Source of the DNA: Rhodospirillaceae bacterium | GTDB lineage: Bacteria > Pseudomonadota > Alphaproteobacteria > Rhodospirillales > 2-02-FULL-58-16 | NCBI GenBank assembly: GCA_013349695.1 | Contig: DUZD01000048.1 | Span: forward strand, 1-13,581 | DNA: 13,581 bases | Reading direction: 5' to 3' | Shown here: positions 1 through 9,303 of the stretch, in pieces | Position numbering within the stretch: position 1 is the stretch's first letter | Layout of the letters: each line of letters begins with the position of its first letter | Made by a program: the position numbers and the translations under genes | Notes under the pieces: generated by a model | The model's input: only the letters and a program-made list of their open reading frames with translations | The model's database searches: none | What the model was told of the DNA's origin: nothing

Positions 1-624
1 GAGGAGCGTTTGCTGCTGATGTCCCATGTGGAAGCGGACGGCGGCCTGACCGCCGCCGCGCAGGCCGACGCCGCCGATCTTTTGGCCGATCTTCACGCCA
101 TCACCGAGAAGTCTTTCGGCTTCGGCAAGGACACCTTGATCGGCGGCCTCGATCAGCCCAATCCCCGGACCACGAGCTGGCTGGCCTTTTTTCGCGATCA
201 AAGACTCCTTTACATGGGCCGGGAAGCCTTACGGGCCGGACGCCTGCCGGGAAGACTGATGGGCCGGCTGGAGACCCTCGCCGGACGCTTGCCGCGGTGG
301 CTCGACGACGGCTCGCCGCCGTCCCTCGTTCACGGCGACATGTGGACCGGCAACGTGCTTTGCAAGGGCGGGCGCATCGCCGCTTTCATCGATCCCGCCG
401 TCTATTACGCCGACGCCGAGATCGAACTGGCTTTCAGCACCCTGTTCGGAACCTTCGGGGAAGCCTTTTTCGATCGCTATCGGGAACATCGCCCCTTGCA
501 ACCCGGTTTCTTCGAGGTGCGCCGCGACCTCTACAACCTTTATCCGCTTTTGGTGCATGTGCGCCTGTTCGGCGGCTCCTATGTGGGTTCGGTCGAGCGG
601 ACGCTACGCCAGTTCGGCTGCTAG
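1..624 (+). CDS. Fructosamine kinase family protein, C-terminal part (5' end outside window)
   Basis: The reading frame is open from the first base, so the visible 207 residues are the C-terminal two thirds of a protein that begins upstream. It carries the aminoglycoside-phosphotransferase-like catalytic motif HGDMWTGNVL (about residues 111-120 of the visible part), followed by IDPAVYYADAEIELA, which matches the metal-binding Asp and downstream acidic motif of fructosamine/ketosamine kinases. The family phosphorylates sugar adducts on protein amines (deglycation) in the cytosol; the bacterial substrates are poorly defined. The C-terminal Tyr/Leu-rich stretch and the ending LFGGSYVGSVERTLRQFG also fit the family. 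It is convergent with divK, with only 14 bp between the stop codons, and no clear terminator is visible there. Family assignment is strong; the exact substrate is not knowable here. Confidence 0.88.
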   Translation, partial: EERLLLMSHVEADGGLTAAAQADAADLLADLHAITEKSFGFGKDTLIGGLDQPNPRTTSWLAFFRDQRLLYMGREALRAGRLPGRLMGRLETLAGRLPRWLDDGSPPSLVHGDMWTGNVLCKGGRIAAFIDPAVYYADAEIELAFSTLFGTFGEAFFDRYREHRPLQPGFFEVRRDLYNLYPLLVHVRLFGGSYVGSVERTLRQFGC

Positions 625-638
625 CGGCTCCTGGCATT

Positions 639-1004
639 TCAAGTCAAAAGATTGGCAATTTTACCAAGGAATATGGGGACGGAAATGGGCTTGGCGGCGT
701 AATCATCGCAGCCCGCTTCGAGAATTGTTTTCTCGTCGCCTCTCATGGCGAAGGCCGTCACCGCGATGACCGGGATGTGTTTCATCTCGTCGTCGGCCTT
801 CAGCATCTGGGTGATCTCCAGCCCGGAGATTCCAGGCAACTGAATGTCCATGACAATGAGGTCGGGACGATGCTCTTTGACCAGCGCCATGATATCGCCG
901 CCGTCAATCGACTTAAGGGTCTTGTAGCCATGGGCTTGCAACAGGTCATTGAACATCTTCATGTTTAAGGCGTTGTCTTCGACGATGAGGATGGTTTTCT
1001 GCAT
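639..1004 (-). CDS. divK: DivK-like single-domain response regulator
   Basis: This 121-residue protein is a stand-alone receiver domain. The acidic pair is E9/D10, the phospho-acceptor is D53 in LIVMDIQLPG, the conserved Thr is T83 in AVTAFAM, and the conserved Lys is K105 in AAKPIS. The runs IVEDNALNMK, MDIQLPGISGLE and AVTAFAM are very close to Caulobacter DivK, the essential cell-cycle regulator phosphorylated by DivJ and dephosphorylated by PleC. There is no output domain, so it should act by protein-protein contact. The ATG at 1004 follows GAGG with good spacing. It lies 14 bp downstream of a histidine kinase gene on the same strand and is probably co-transcribed with it, so that kinase is the likely partner. 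Caulobacter divK instead sits next to pleD; no pleD is visible here. A DivK paralogue rather than the cell-cycle DivK is possible. Confidence 0.85.
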   Translation of the reverse strand: MQKTILIVEDNALNMKMFNDLLQAHGYKTLKSIDGGDIMALVKEHRPDLIVMDIQLPGISGLEITQMLKADDEMKHIPVIAVTAFAMRGDEKTILEAGCDDYAAKPISVPIFLGKIANLLT

Positions 1005-1018
1005 CTTTGCCTCGTCAA

Positions 1019-2405
1019 TCAGCTTACAACGGTTCTTTCCGGCGGGAAGTGCAAGGTGACTGTCGTTCCCTTGCCGGCCTTGCTTTGCAGCATTATGTCG
1101 CCGTCATGCAACCTTATGAGTTTTTGGCAGAGGCAAAGCCCCAGTCCCGTGCCTTCATGACGTCTTGCATGGACGCTGTCGGCTTGCTCAAAAGGGTTTA
1201 ACGCCTTGGCTATGTCATGACTGGACATGCCCTCGCCGGTATCCGCCACCAAGACGTTTATGGAGCCATCCCCGTCCAACTTGGCGGAGACTGTAACCTT
1301 GCCGTCCGCGGGAGTGAATTTAACGGCGTTGGAAAGCAGATTGTTGAGTATCTGGGTTATCGCCCTCTTGTCGCCAAGGAGCATTGGAAGATTGGGTTCC
1401 ATGTCCGTGGCAAGGTGTAATTTTCGCGCTTCGGCCAGCGTTGCAATCATTTTGACGGAACTCTGGACGATCATGGAGACATCCAGGGTTTCTTCGTCCA
1501 ATTCGTATTTTCCGGCTTCGATCTTGGAGATGTCGAGGATGTCGTCGATAAGACTGACAAGGAGGTTCCCACCATTGTGAATGTCCTTGGCATATTCCTC
1601 GTAATGGGGGTCGCCGAGCGGCCCGAAGGTTTTGACCTCCATCATCTCGGCAAAGCCCATGATGGCGTTCAAGGGGGTTCTGAGATCATGGCTCATGCTG
1701 GCCAGGAACTCGGACTTGGCTTGGTTGGCGACCTTGGCCTCGTTCATGGCCTCTAATATCCGGTTTTCGGCGCGACGGACCCTGCCCACCATAAAATAGG
1801 CGATGGTGCCGCAGACCAGCACCAAGACGACCAACATGCCGTAAAGGAAGGTCCGGCTCCGCTCCTGTTCCCGCTTGCTGTCTTCCAGGAACTCCGCCGC
1901 CTTGTCGCGGGCGAAACCAATCAGGCCATCCATTTGGACGGTCAATAGAACGACGTGTTTCGCTCCCTTGCCCTTGGTGATCGCGGCCGCTTCGCCGTAC
2001 TTCGCCGCCCGCGTCAGTTCGATAACCTCGGAACGGATGGCCTTCCAGTCGGAAAACGCCTTGCGGGTCTCCATGATCCTGGATTTGTCCCCCAGAAAAC
2101 GGTCCAAGACGGTTTTGAAGTGCATATAGACATGCTTCTTAGCCGCATCCACTTTGGAAATGGCGAGTTCCAGGTCTTCGGCATTTCGCGCCAGGACAAC
2201 ATCCTTCATATGCCGGTGCATCGCGATAACGTCCGCATTGGCTTCCAGGACGGCATTGCTGACCGTAAGAGGATGCCGGTAGAGTTTGCTGGTGTTCCGC
2301 CAGAGTATCCGCTTTCCGGAGCGAGACAAGTCCGAACGCGATCATCAAGGCGATGATCGCTCCGAAGCTGCCTCCCAGAAGCCAATATTTGGAATTGAAC
2401 AACAA
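1019..2405 (-). CDS. Membrane sensor histidine kinase, N-terminus apparently frameshifted
   Basis: The main frame (1019-2329) encodes 436 residues. About residues 18-155 form a helical periplasmic region opening with KLYRHPLTVSNAV and AMHRHMKDVV, like four-helix sensory domains of chemoreceptors. A membrane segment follows at about 161-180. The DHp domain has phospho-acceptor H214 in SMSHDLRTPLNA, and the ATPase domain has the N box (NNLLSNAVKFTP), G1 (VADTGEGM), F box (FEQAD) and G2 (GTGLGL). The DHp region with FGPLGD and KIEAGKY resembles PleC/DivJ-type kinases. The first membrane helix (YWLLGGSFGAIIALMIAFG) is in a different frame, from a TTG at 2405, and joins the main frame near 2293-2305. 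One extra base, or two missing bases in an A run (CAGCAAACTC), would explain the break. As read, translation from the TTG at 2329 would lose the first helix. The gene sits directly upstream of divK. Confidence 0.82.
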
Positions 2406-2513
2406 CTCTCGGATACCCCACCCGCAAGAGCGATCATCGTAACACTTACCATCCCCATAACGAAAGGCGGCTTTCAGAAGTTAAGCCGAAGAATTATGGA
2501 CACCCGCCCGGCT

Positions 2514-3053
2514 TTACTCCCCGGCAAGGGGGTAGTCGGCCAGGGCCTCGTACTGGGCACCGCCGGGATTGAGGTGACTGCGGAACAAGGTGAAACGCTC
2601 GATCGGAAACGGCCCGGCGCAAAAGCCGCCGTGGGCTTCCAGAAAGAGACCGATCTTGGCCGTCGGCGTGCGCTTCAGACGGGCCAGGGTCACGTGCGGT
2701 TTGAACTTGTGGCGGTCGGCTTCGAAGCCGGCGCGGACGACGGCCGATTCCACCTTTTTGCGAAGATGCGCCAACGCCTCGGACTTATCCACGCCCGCCC
2801 AAACGGCATGTACCCGGCGCCCCCGGTTGAAACAGCCCAGACCGCCCAAGGACAGCTCGAAACCGGGACAACGCACCGCCGCCAAGGCGGCGCCGATGTC
2901 CTCGCCCCTGGCGCCGTCCACCTCGCCGATGAAACGCAACGTCACGTGCATGTTCCTGGCCTCCACCCAGCGGGCGCCGGGCAGGCCGCCGCCGAGGCCG
3001 GCAAGGCGTTGGCGCGCCGCCGCCGGCAATGGGATGCCGATGAAAAGACGCAT
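2514..3053 (-). CDS. thpR: RNA 2',3'-cyclic phosphodiesterase (ThpR/LigT family)
   Basis: The 179-residue protein belongs to the 2H phosphoesterase superfamily. It shows both signature HxTx motifs: H36-V-T38 in MHVTLRFIG and H120-V-T122 in KPHVTLARL. The N-terminal MRLFIGIPLP and the spacing of the two motifs fit ThpR, formerly described as 2'-5' RNA ligase, which hydrolyses RNA 2',3'-cyclic phosphate ends to 2'-phosphates in the cytosol. Length is typical for the family. The ATG at 3053 is 18 bp downstream of the FIST-domain gene stop on the same strand, so the two are probably co-transcribed. Nothing appears damaged. Confidence in the family is high; the in vivo RNA substrate is unknown. 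Confidence 0.93.
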   Translation of the reverse strand: MRLFIGIPLPAAARQRLAGLGGGLPGARWVEARNMHVTLRFIGEVDGARGEDIGAALAAVRCPGFELSLGGLGCFNRGRRVHAVWAGVDKSEALAHLRKKVESAVVRAGFEADRHKFKPHVTLARLKRTPTAKIGLFLEAHGGFCAGPFPIERFTLFRSHLNPGGAQYEALADYPLAGE

Positions 3054-3071
3054 CGCGACTGGCTCCGCCGC

Positions 3072-4187
3072 CTACAGGAACAGGACAAGGACGCCTGTAT
3101 AGCCGTAAAGGCGGTTGTTTGAAATCTCGCCGTTGGCATAAAAGCCGACCACGGGAATGGCGCCGAGAACGTCGCGGATCAAGGCCATTTCCCCACCTTC
3201 CCCGCCGAACATATTGGGGCCGCGCGCCACACAGGAAAAATAAACGCCGCCGCGGGGCGCCTCGCCGATACGATTTTTCAGCTTCAGCAGCATGTCGATA
3301 AGATCGGTCCTGGCGCTTTCCGGGTCGCGGCGCACGAACATCACCCGTTCGCCGGGATGAATTTCCTCGCCAATGGCCAGCCAGCCGCGGGTGGTATCGA
3401 TGCCGATCAGATTGCGCACCAGGTAATCACCGGTGTCCGAGCCTTCGATGGGAAGCGCGGCATGAATATGACCGGCGATCTTGTTCAAGTCCCTGGACAG
3501 GGGTTCGCCGATATCCTCCTTGAAAACATCGAATGCCTTCCTGCCGTCGAGTCCGATGATAACGTTGTCCAGGCAATCGGAAATGACGTGGCTTCCGGCG
3601 ATCGGCGCGCAGCCCTGGGAAAGCCCCGTGGCGACCTTCATTTCCGACGAGAACAACACCCCGGACAAGCCGCCGCCGGTAATGCGTCCGGCGACCTGGT
3701 GGCAAGCCGTCCTTGACGAGGTCAGGCCGCCGACCAGAAATCCCGACGCGAGCCCCGCCAAATCCTCGATCAAGCCGGCGGTTTTGTCGTTGTTGGGATC
3801 GCCGTGAACGATCCCGAACAAGGGCAAGGCCCCGTCGATCCACGCCCTGGTGGAGTGGGAAAGCTGCTCAACGCTTTCGCTGATAGTCGGAAAGACGCAA
3901 AAGGCGCCGTCGGGCAGGGACGCCGCCATGACGGCAAGAGCCGGACGGTCGAAAAATTCTTCCGCGCTGGCGCAAACTCCCAAGCCGAGGCTGCCGACCC
4001 AGTGCTCGATCCCGGTCTTTTGGCGGAGGTAGGCGAGGATGCTGGAAAAGTTCTCCGCCAGGTTGTCGGTGGCGTAAACGAAGCCCAGGTTGGCCCCATC
4101 CGGAGCGCCGGCCAATGCGTCGACGCAAGCCTGGGCGGCGGGAGCCCAATCCTCGGCGACGGAATGGACGGCCTTGAACGCAGTCAT
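3072..4187 (-). CDS. FIST domain signal-transduction protein
   Basis: This 371-residue protein matches the FIST N plus FIST C arrangement: roughly residues 30-215 for FIST N (segments LGFVYATDNLAE, SLGLGVCASAEEFF, GFLVGGLTSS) and 216-355 for FIST C, ending in GFYANGEISNN and YGYTGVLVLFL, which is the typical FIST C tail. FIST domains are proposed small-ligand (amino-acid) sensors, often fused or linked to signalling proteins; here the domains stand alone. I chose the ATG at 4187 because GAAGGGA lies just upstream at good spacing and the FIST N homology begins soon after. An in-frame start at 4250 would add 21 residues of no recognisable character. No signal peptide is evident, so it is probably cytosolic. 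It is followed at 18 bp by thpR. Confidence 0.87.
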   Translation of the reverse strand: MTAFKAVHSVAEDWAPAAQACVDALAGAPDGANLGFVYATDNLAENFSSILAYLRQKTGIEHWVGSLGLGVCASAEEFFDRPALAVMAASLPDGAFCVFPTISESVEQLSHSTRAWIDGALPLFGIVHGDPNNDKTAGLIEDLAGLASGFLVGGLTSSRTACHQVAGRITGGGLSGVLFSSEMKVATGLSQGCAPIAGSHVISDCLDNVIIGLDGRKAFDVFKEDIGEPLSRDLNKIAGHIHAALPIEGSDTGDYLVRNLIGIDTTRGWLAIGEEIHPGERVMFVRRDPESARTDLIDMLLKLKNRIGEAPRGGVYFSCVARGPNMFGGEGGEMALIRDVLGAIPVVGFYANGEISNNRLYGYTGVLVLFL

Positions 4188-4313
4188 CGCTGATTTCCCT
4201 TCGCCGGAAAGAAACGGCGGCGTGGAAACATCCGCCGCTCCCCTCATCATAACCCGTCATAATAAGATAAGGTGCGCAACGGCGCGCCCCTAGCAAAAAC
4301 AATCGCCGACATT

Positions 4314-4991
4314 TCACCGCCGTTCCCCGATCAACCGTTTCACAAAGGGAAGGATGCGCCGAACGATGACGTCGACGCCCCGCGCGTTGGGATGAATGCC
4401 GTCTTCTTGGTTCAACTCCGGCACCGCCGCCACGCCGGCCAGGAAAAACGGATACAAACGGACGCCGTGTTTCACCGCCAGCCTGGCATAAACGGCGTTG
4501 AACTCGGCTCCATACTCGCCGCCAAGATTGGGCGGCGCCTTCATGCCGGCAAGCAGAACCGAAAGCCGGCTCTTCCTGATCCGGGTCAGGATCTCGTCCA
4601 GGTTGGCGTACGTGACCTTGGGCTCAAGACCGCGCAAACCGTCGTTGCCGCCAAGTTCGACGATCACCGCGTCGGGCTTGGAAGCCAAGGCCCAGTCCAG
4701 CCGGGCCAGCCCCGCCGCCGTCGTATTTCCCGACACGCCGCCGTCGATGACCTCGACCTCAAGGCCGTCGGCGAGCAGGGCTTTTTGCAGCCTGGCCGGA
4801 AACGACGCCTGCCGAGATAGGCCGTGGCCCGCCGTCAAGCTGTCGCCCAAAACGAGGATGCCAAACGGCTCGGCCGTCACCGCCAAGGGGTAGAACAGGA
4901 CCGCCGCCAGCGACAAGGCGACATTGACAAACCTTGCCGCAAGGCCATAACGGGGACGGATGAAGGTAGTGACAGATCTCATGAACGGCAC
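4314..4991 (-). CDS. tesA: SGNH-hydrolase arylesterase / acyl-CoA thioesterase I (TesA-like)
   Basis: The 225-residue protein has an N-terminal signal-like segment (VALSLAAVLFYPLAVTA, about residues 24-40), so it is probably exported to the periplasm. The SGNH blocks follow: block I LVLGDSLTAG with nucleophile S51, block II with Gly in GGVSGNT, block III GGNDGLRG with N116, and block V DGIHPN with D197 and H200. This is the TesA/lysophospholipase L1/arylesterase family, which hydrolyses thioesters and carboxyl esters of fatty acids. The start is either GTG at 4991 or ATG at 4982; the ATG seems more natural. It is divergent from the ybbA-like gene, the same tesA-ybbA neighbourhood known in Escherichia coli. 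No obvious terminator was found downstream. Confidence 0.92.
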   Translation of the reverse strand: MPFMRSVTTFIRPRYGLAARFVNVALSLAAVLFYPLAVTAEPFGILVLGDSLTAGHGLSRQASFPARLQKALLADGLEVEVIDGGVSGNTTAAGLARLDWALASKPDAVIVELGGNDGLRGLEPKVTYANLDEILTRIRKSRLSVLLAGMKAPPNLGGEYGAEFNAVYARLAVKHGVRLYPFFLAGVAAVPELNQEDGIHPNARGVDVIVRRILPFVKRLIGERR

Positions 4992-4993
4992 CC

Positions 4994-5703
<710 letters not shown>

Positions 5704-5707
<4 letters not shown>

Positions 5708-8232
5708 CGGGGATCGAATTGGCGTTCCGGCTGGCCCGGCGTGAACTGCGGGCGGGACTGAAAGGGTTCCGTGTTCTCATTGCCTGCCTGACCCTTGGCG
5801 TCGCCGCCATCGCCGGAGTCGGCTCCTTGAGCGAGGCCGTCCTCGCCGGTCTCAAGGCCGACGCCAGGATGCTGCTTGGCGGCGATATCGCCTTGCATCT
5901 GCACAACCGCTCGGCCACCGGCAAGGAGAAGGCTTATCTGCGGGAACGCGCGGCGGCGGTTTCCCATGCCGTCGAGATGCGCGCCATGGCCTATCCGCTG
6001 GCCGGGCAAGGACAGCGGACCCTTGTCGAATTGAAAGGGGTGGACGAGGCTTATCCCCTGGCCGGCTCGGTGCTTTTGCGGCCGCCGCTGTCCCTCGCCG
6101 AGGCCCTCGCCAGGGACGGTCAAAGCTGGGGCGCCGCCGTCGACGCCAATCTGTTGGCCAAGCTTGCCTTGCGCCTGGGCGACGAGGTTCGCGTCGGCGA
6201 TGCCCGGTTGGTGCTCCGCGCCACCATCGCCGCCGAACCCGACAGGATCGCCGGCGTTTTCAGCCTCGGTCCGCGTATCCTGGTCGGCGCCGACGCTCTC
6301 GCCGCCACCGGTCTTCTCCTGCCGGGTTCGCAGAGTCACCATTACAGCCGCGTCAGGCTGGCGCCGGGAGAAAACGCCGGGGCATGGATCGAAGACTTGA
6401 ACCGGGCTTTTCCCCGTGCCGGATGGCGCATCCGCGGCGTCGATGACGCCGCCCCCGGCGTCCGCCGGTTCATCGAGCGGATGACCCTGTTTCTCACTTT
6501 CGTCGGGCTGACGGCGCTTCTCGTCGGCGGCATCGGTATCGGCAACGCGGTAAAAAGTTATCTTGACGGCAAGACCGCCACCATCGCCACCTTGAAATGC
6601 CTGGGCGCCCCCGCCCAACTGGTGGTCGGCATCTACCAGCTGCAGATCCTGGCCATGAGCCTGGCCGGCATCGGCTTGGGGCTCGTCCTTGGCGCCGGCG
6701 CGCCGGCCCTGGGCCTGTGGTTGGCGGCGGCGCAATTGCCGGTGACGCCCAGGATCGGCCTTTACCCCGGCGCCCTCGCCGTCGCCGCCGGTTTTGGGGT
6801 GTTGACGGCGTTCGCTTTCGCCCTTTGGCCGCTGGGCAGGGCTCGGGAAACACCGGCGACAAGCCTGTTTCGAGACCTCGTCGCACCGGCCCAAATCCGT
6901 CCCCGCTTCGCGGTGATGGCGGCGACGGCGGCGGCGATCCTGGCGCTGACGGCGTTGACCGTCCTTACCGCCACCGACCGCGCCTTCGCTTACTGGTTCG
7001 TGGGCGGAACCATCGCCACCATGCTGGTCTTGCGCGGCGGCGCGGCGCTGCTGACGGTGGCGGCGGCGCGCTGGGCGCACCGCGGCGGCGCCGTCATGCG
7101 TTTGGTCCTGACCAATATTCACCGCCCGGGGACGCCGGCGCCGAGCCTTGTGCTCTCCATCGGCACGGGTCTTGCGGTGCTGGTGGCGGTGGCCCTGATC
7201 GAGGCCAACCTGAACCGCCTGATCGGCGACAGGCTGCCGGCGACGGCGCCGGCCTTTTTTTTCATCGACATCCAGCCCCATCAGGTGCCGGCCTTCGACC
7301 GGGCGGTGACCTCGGTTGCCGGGACCAGCGGCTTCAAGCGGGTGCCGAGCCTGCGCGGGCGCGTCGTCGGCATCGCCGGCGTCGCCGTCGAAGAGGCCGA
7401 AATCGCCGCCCATGCACAATGGGCGGTGCGCGGCGATCGGGCGCTGACCTACGCCGCCCGGCCGCCGCGAGAGTCCCTGATCGTCGAAGGCGAATGGTGG
7501 CCCGCCGATTATTCCGGCCCGCCGCTGATCTCGCTCGACGCCGGCATCGCCGGCGGCTTCGGAGTCGGCATTGGCGACAGATTGACCTTGAATGTCCTCG
7601 GCCGCGAGATCGAGGCCAGTATCGCCAACCTGAGGGAGATCGACTGGCGCAGCCCTCGTTTCGACTTCGCCATTATTTTCGCCCCCGGAACGTTGGAACA
7701 GGCCCCGCAAACCCATATCGCCACCGTCGAATCTCCGCCCGAAGCCGAGGAAGCCGTCGAGAAGGCGGTCGCCGATAAGTTCTCGAACATCTCGATCGTC
7801 CGGGTGCGCGAAGTGCTGCAAACGGCCGCCCGGCTGCTTGCCGGAATCGGCGCGGCGGTGCGCGCGGCGGCCGCCTTCACCCTTCTTTCAGGGGCCCTTG
7901 TTCTGGGCGGAATCGCCGCCGCCGGCCGCCGCCGGCGGGTCCATGACGCGGTCATCTGCAAAGTGCTGGGAGCGACGCGGAGGCAACTGCTCAAGGCCTA
8001 TGTCCTGGAATACGGCCTCGTCGGCCTGGCCACCGGCCTCATCGCCGTCACCGTCGGCACGGCGATCGCCTGGGCGGTTGTCGTGCATGCGATGCGAACC
8101 GAGTGGATTTTCCTCCCCGCCGTGGCGGCGGCGGCGGCGACGGGCGCCATCGCCGTCACCATGATCGCCGGTTTCGCCGGCACGTGGCGGGTCCTGGGCG
8201 AGAAGGCGGCCCGTCACTTGCGCAACGAATAA
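5704..8232 (+). CDS. ybbP: ABC transporter permease, FtsX/MacB fold (YbbP-like)
   Basis: The 842-residue membrane protein begins with a short cytosolic helix (MTGIELAFRLARRELRAGLKG) and a first membrane segment (LIACLTLGVAAIAGVG). A large periplasmic domain follows, then groups of membrane helices near residues 260-290, 310-380 and 405-470, a second periplasmic domain, and a final three-helix FtsX unit at about 715-835. Two FtsX units and two extracytoplasmic domains are the YbbP arrangement, seen also in duplicated MacB/LolC-type permeases. The ATG at 5704 overlaps the stop of the ATPase gene; an in-frame extension upstream lies inside that gene and is not used. A strong terminator lies 34 bp after the stop. 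The reading frame is intact throughout. The substrate is unknown for the family; pairing with tesA suggests envelope lipid or ester chemistry, which is inference. Confidence 0.9.
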
Positions 8233-8266
8233 TCGGCGGAGCGGAAAATCGCCACGCCCCTGTTGG

Positions 8267-8303
8267 CGCCGCGCCCGAGAAACTCGGAGCGGCGTTTTTT
8301 TTT
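8267..8303 (+). terminator. Rho-independent terminator after ybbP-like gene
   Basis: CGCCGC (8267-8272) pairs with GCGGCG (8289-8294) and CCGAG (8275-8279) pairs with CTCGG (8283-8287) around an AAA loop, with one small internal mismatch. Nine T residues (8295-8303) follow directly. This is a textbook intrinsic terminator on the plus strand. Confidence 0.9.
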
Positions 8304-8350
8304 ACATATTCCATGCCCATCGGCGAGGCCGGAATATTGACCATTTGCTA

Positions 8351-8380
8351 TTGATTTCCGTGGGGTTCCTGCCATATTAA
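8351..8380 (+). promoter_or_regulatory. Candidate sigma70-type promoter for the Bax-inhibitor-1 gene
   Basis: TTGATT at 8351-8356 and TATTAA at 8375-8380 are separated by 18 bp, in a locally AT-richer stretch after the upstream terminator. Transcription would start near 8387, about 29 bases before the ATG at 8416. This is matched by eye to the consensus and is not proven. Confidence 0.45.
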
Positions 8381-8415
8381 GGTGTGGTTATGACAACGGG
8401 AATGTGAGGTTTTCC

Positions 8416-9177
8416 ATGGCTTTCGGACCAGACAAAAAGTTTTCGCTAAAGACCGAGCGGATGTCCCCGGCGACGGCCAGCGCCGCCGAAATCGACGTCG
8501 GCCTCAGGGAGTACATGCTTCGGGTCTACAACTACATGGCTTCCGGCTTGGCGCTGACCGGCATTATCGCATACCTGTCGGCGACCACGCCGGCGATTTT
8601 GAACATGCTTTACGCGATGGGTCCGGACGGCGCGGTGCAGCCGACCATGCTGGCATGGCTCGCCATGCTTTCACCGCTGGCCTTCATTCTGGTGCTCAAC
8701 TTCGGCCTGCACCGCATGAATGCATCGATGGTGCAAGCCGTTTTTTGGGGTTTTTCGGCCGTCATGGGCCTGTCCATGGCGCATATCTTCCTGGCCTACA
8801 CCGGCACCAGTATCGCGCGGGTATTTTTCATCACCGCCGGCACCTTCGCCGGCATGAGCCTTTATGGCTATACCACCAAGCGGGATCTTTCCGGTTTCGG
8901 CGGCTTCCTGATGATGGGCCTGATCGGCATCATCATCGCCAGCATCGTCAACATGTTCCTGCAAAGCTCGGCCATGCAATTCGTGATTTCGGTGATCGGT
9001 GTTCTCGTCTTCGTCGGGCTGACCGCCTATGACACCCAGAAGATCAAGTCTCTCTACCTGGAATCGGACGCCGCCGAAGTGGCCACCAAAAAGGCCATCA
9101 TGGGGGCGGTGACCCTGTATCTGGATTTCATCAATCTGTTCTTCATGCTGTTGTATTTGTTTGGCGACCGCCGCTAG
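8416..9177 (+). CDS. Bax inhibitor-1 / YccA family membrane protein
   Basis: The 253-residue protein has a short charged N-terminus and about seven hydrophobic helices, roughly residues 41-58, 80-97, 105-125, 134-150, 165-183, 188-207 and 228-248. The penultimate loop contains YDTQKIK, and the segments TFAGMSLYGYTTKRDLSG and FVGLTAYDTQ are typical of bacterial BI-1 (UPF0005) proteins. Members act in the inner membrane as pH-sensitive calcium leak channels or modulators of membrane proteases; the exact role here is unknown. I chose ATG 8416 because GTGAGG (8404-8409) gives a well-spaced ribosome site; the in-frame GTG at 8404 would consume it. It is a single-gene unit with its own candidate promoter and terminator. 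Confidence 0.92.
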   Translation: MAFGPDKKFSLKTERMSPATASAAEIDVGLREYMLRVYNYMASGLALTGIIAYLSATTPAILNMLYAMGPDGAVQPTMLAWLAMLSPLAFILVLNFGLHRMNASMVQAVFWGFSAVMGLSMAHIFLAYTGTSIARVFFITAGTFAGMSLYGYTTKRDLSGFGGFLMMGLIGIIIASIVNMFLQSSAMQFVISVIGVLVFVGLTAYDTQKIKSLYLESDAAEVATKKAIMGAVTLYLDFINLFFMLLYLFGDRR

Positions 9178-9204
9178 AGCGGCTTCCAAACGATAAACGC
9201 CAAG

Positions 9205-9238
9205 CCGCCCGAAGGCGCTTTGCTTGCGGGCGGTTTTT
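9205..9238 (+). terminator. Rho-independent terminator after the Bax-inhibitor-1 gene
   Basis: CCGCCCG (9205-9211) pairs with CGGGCGG (9227-9233), and AAG/CTT pairs extend the stem inward. Five T residues (9234-9238) follow. It lies 27 bp past the stop codon, between two convergent genes. Confidence 0.82.
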
Positions 9239-9303
9239 CTTGCCATCGGCAGGCGTCATCCCCGGCGGCGCCTCCTTGCGTCAAGGCCTCGCCGGACGGG
9301 CTC

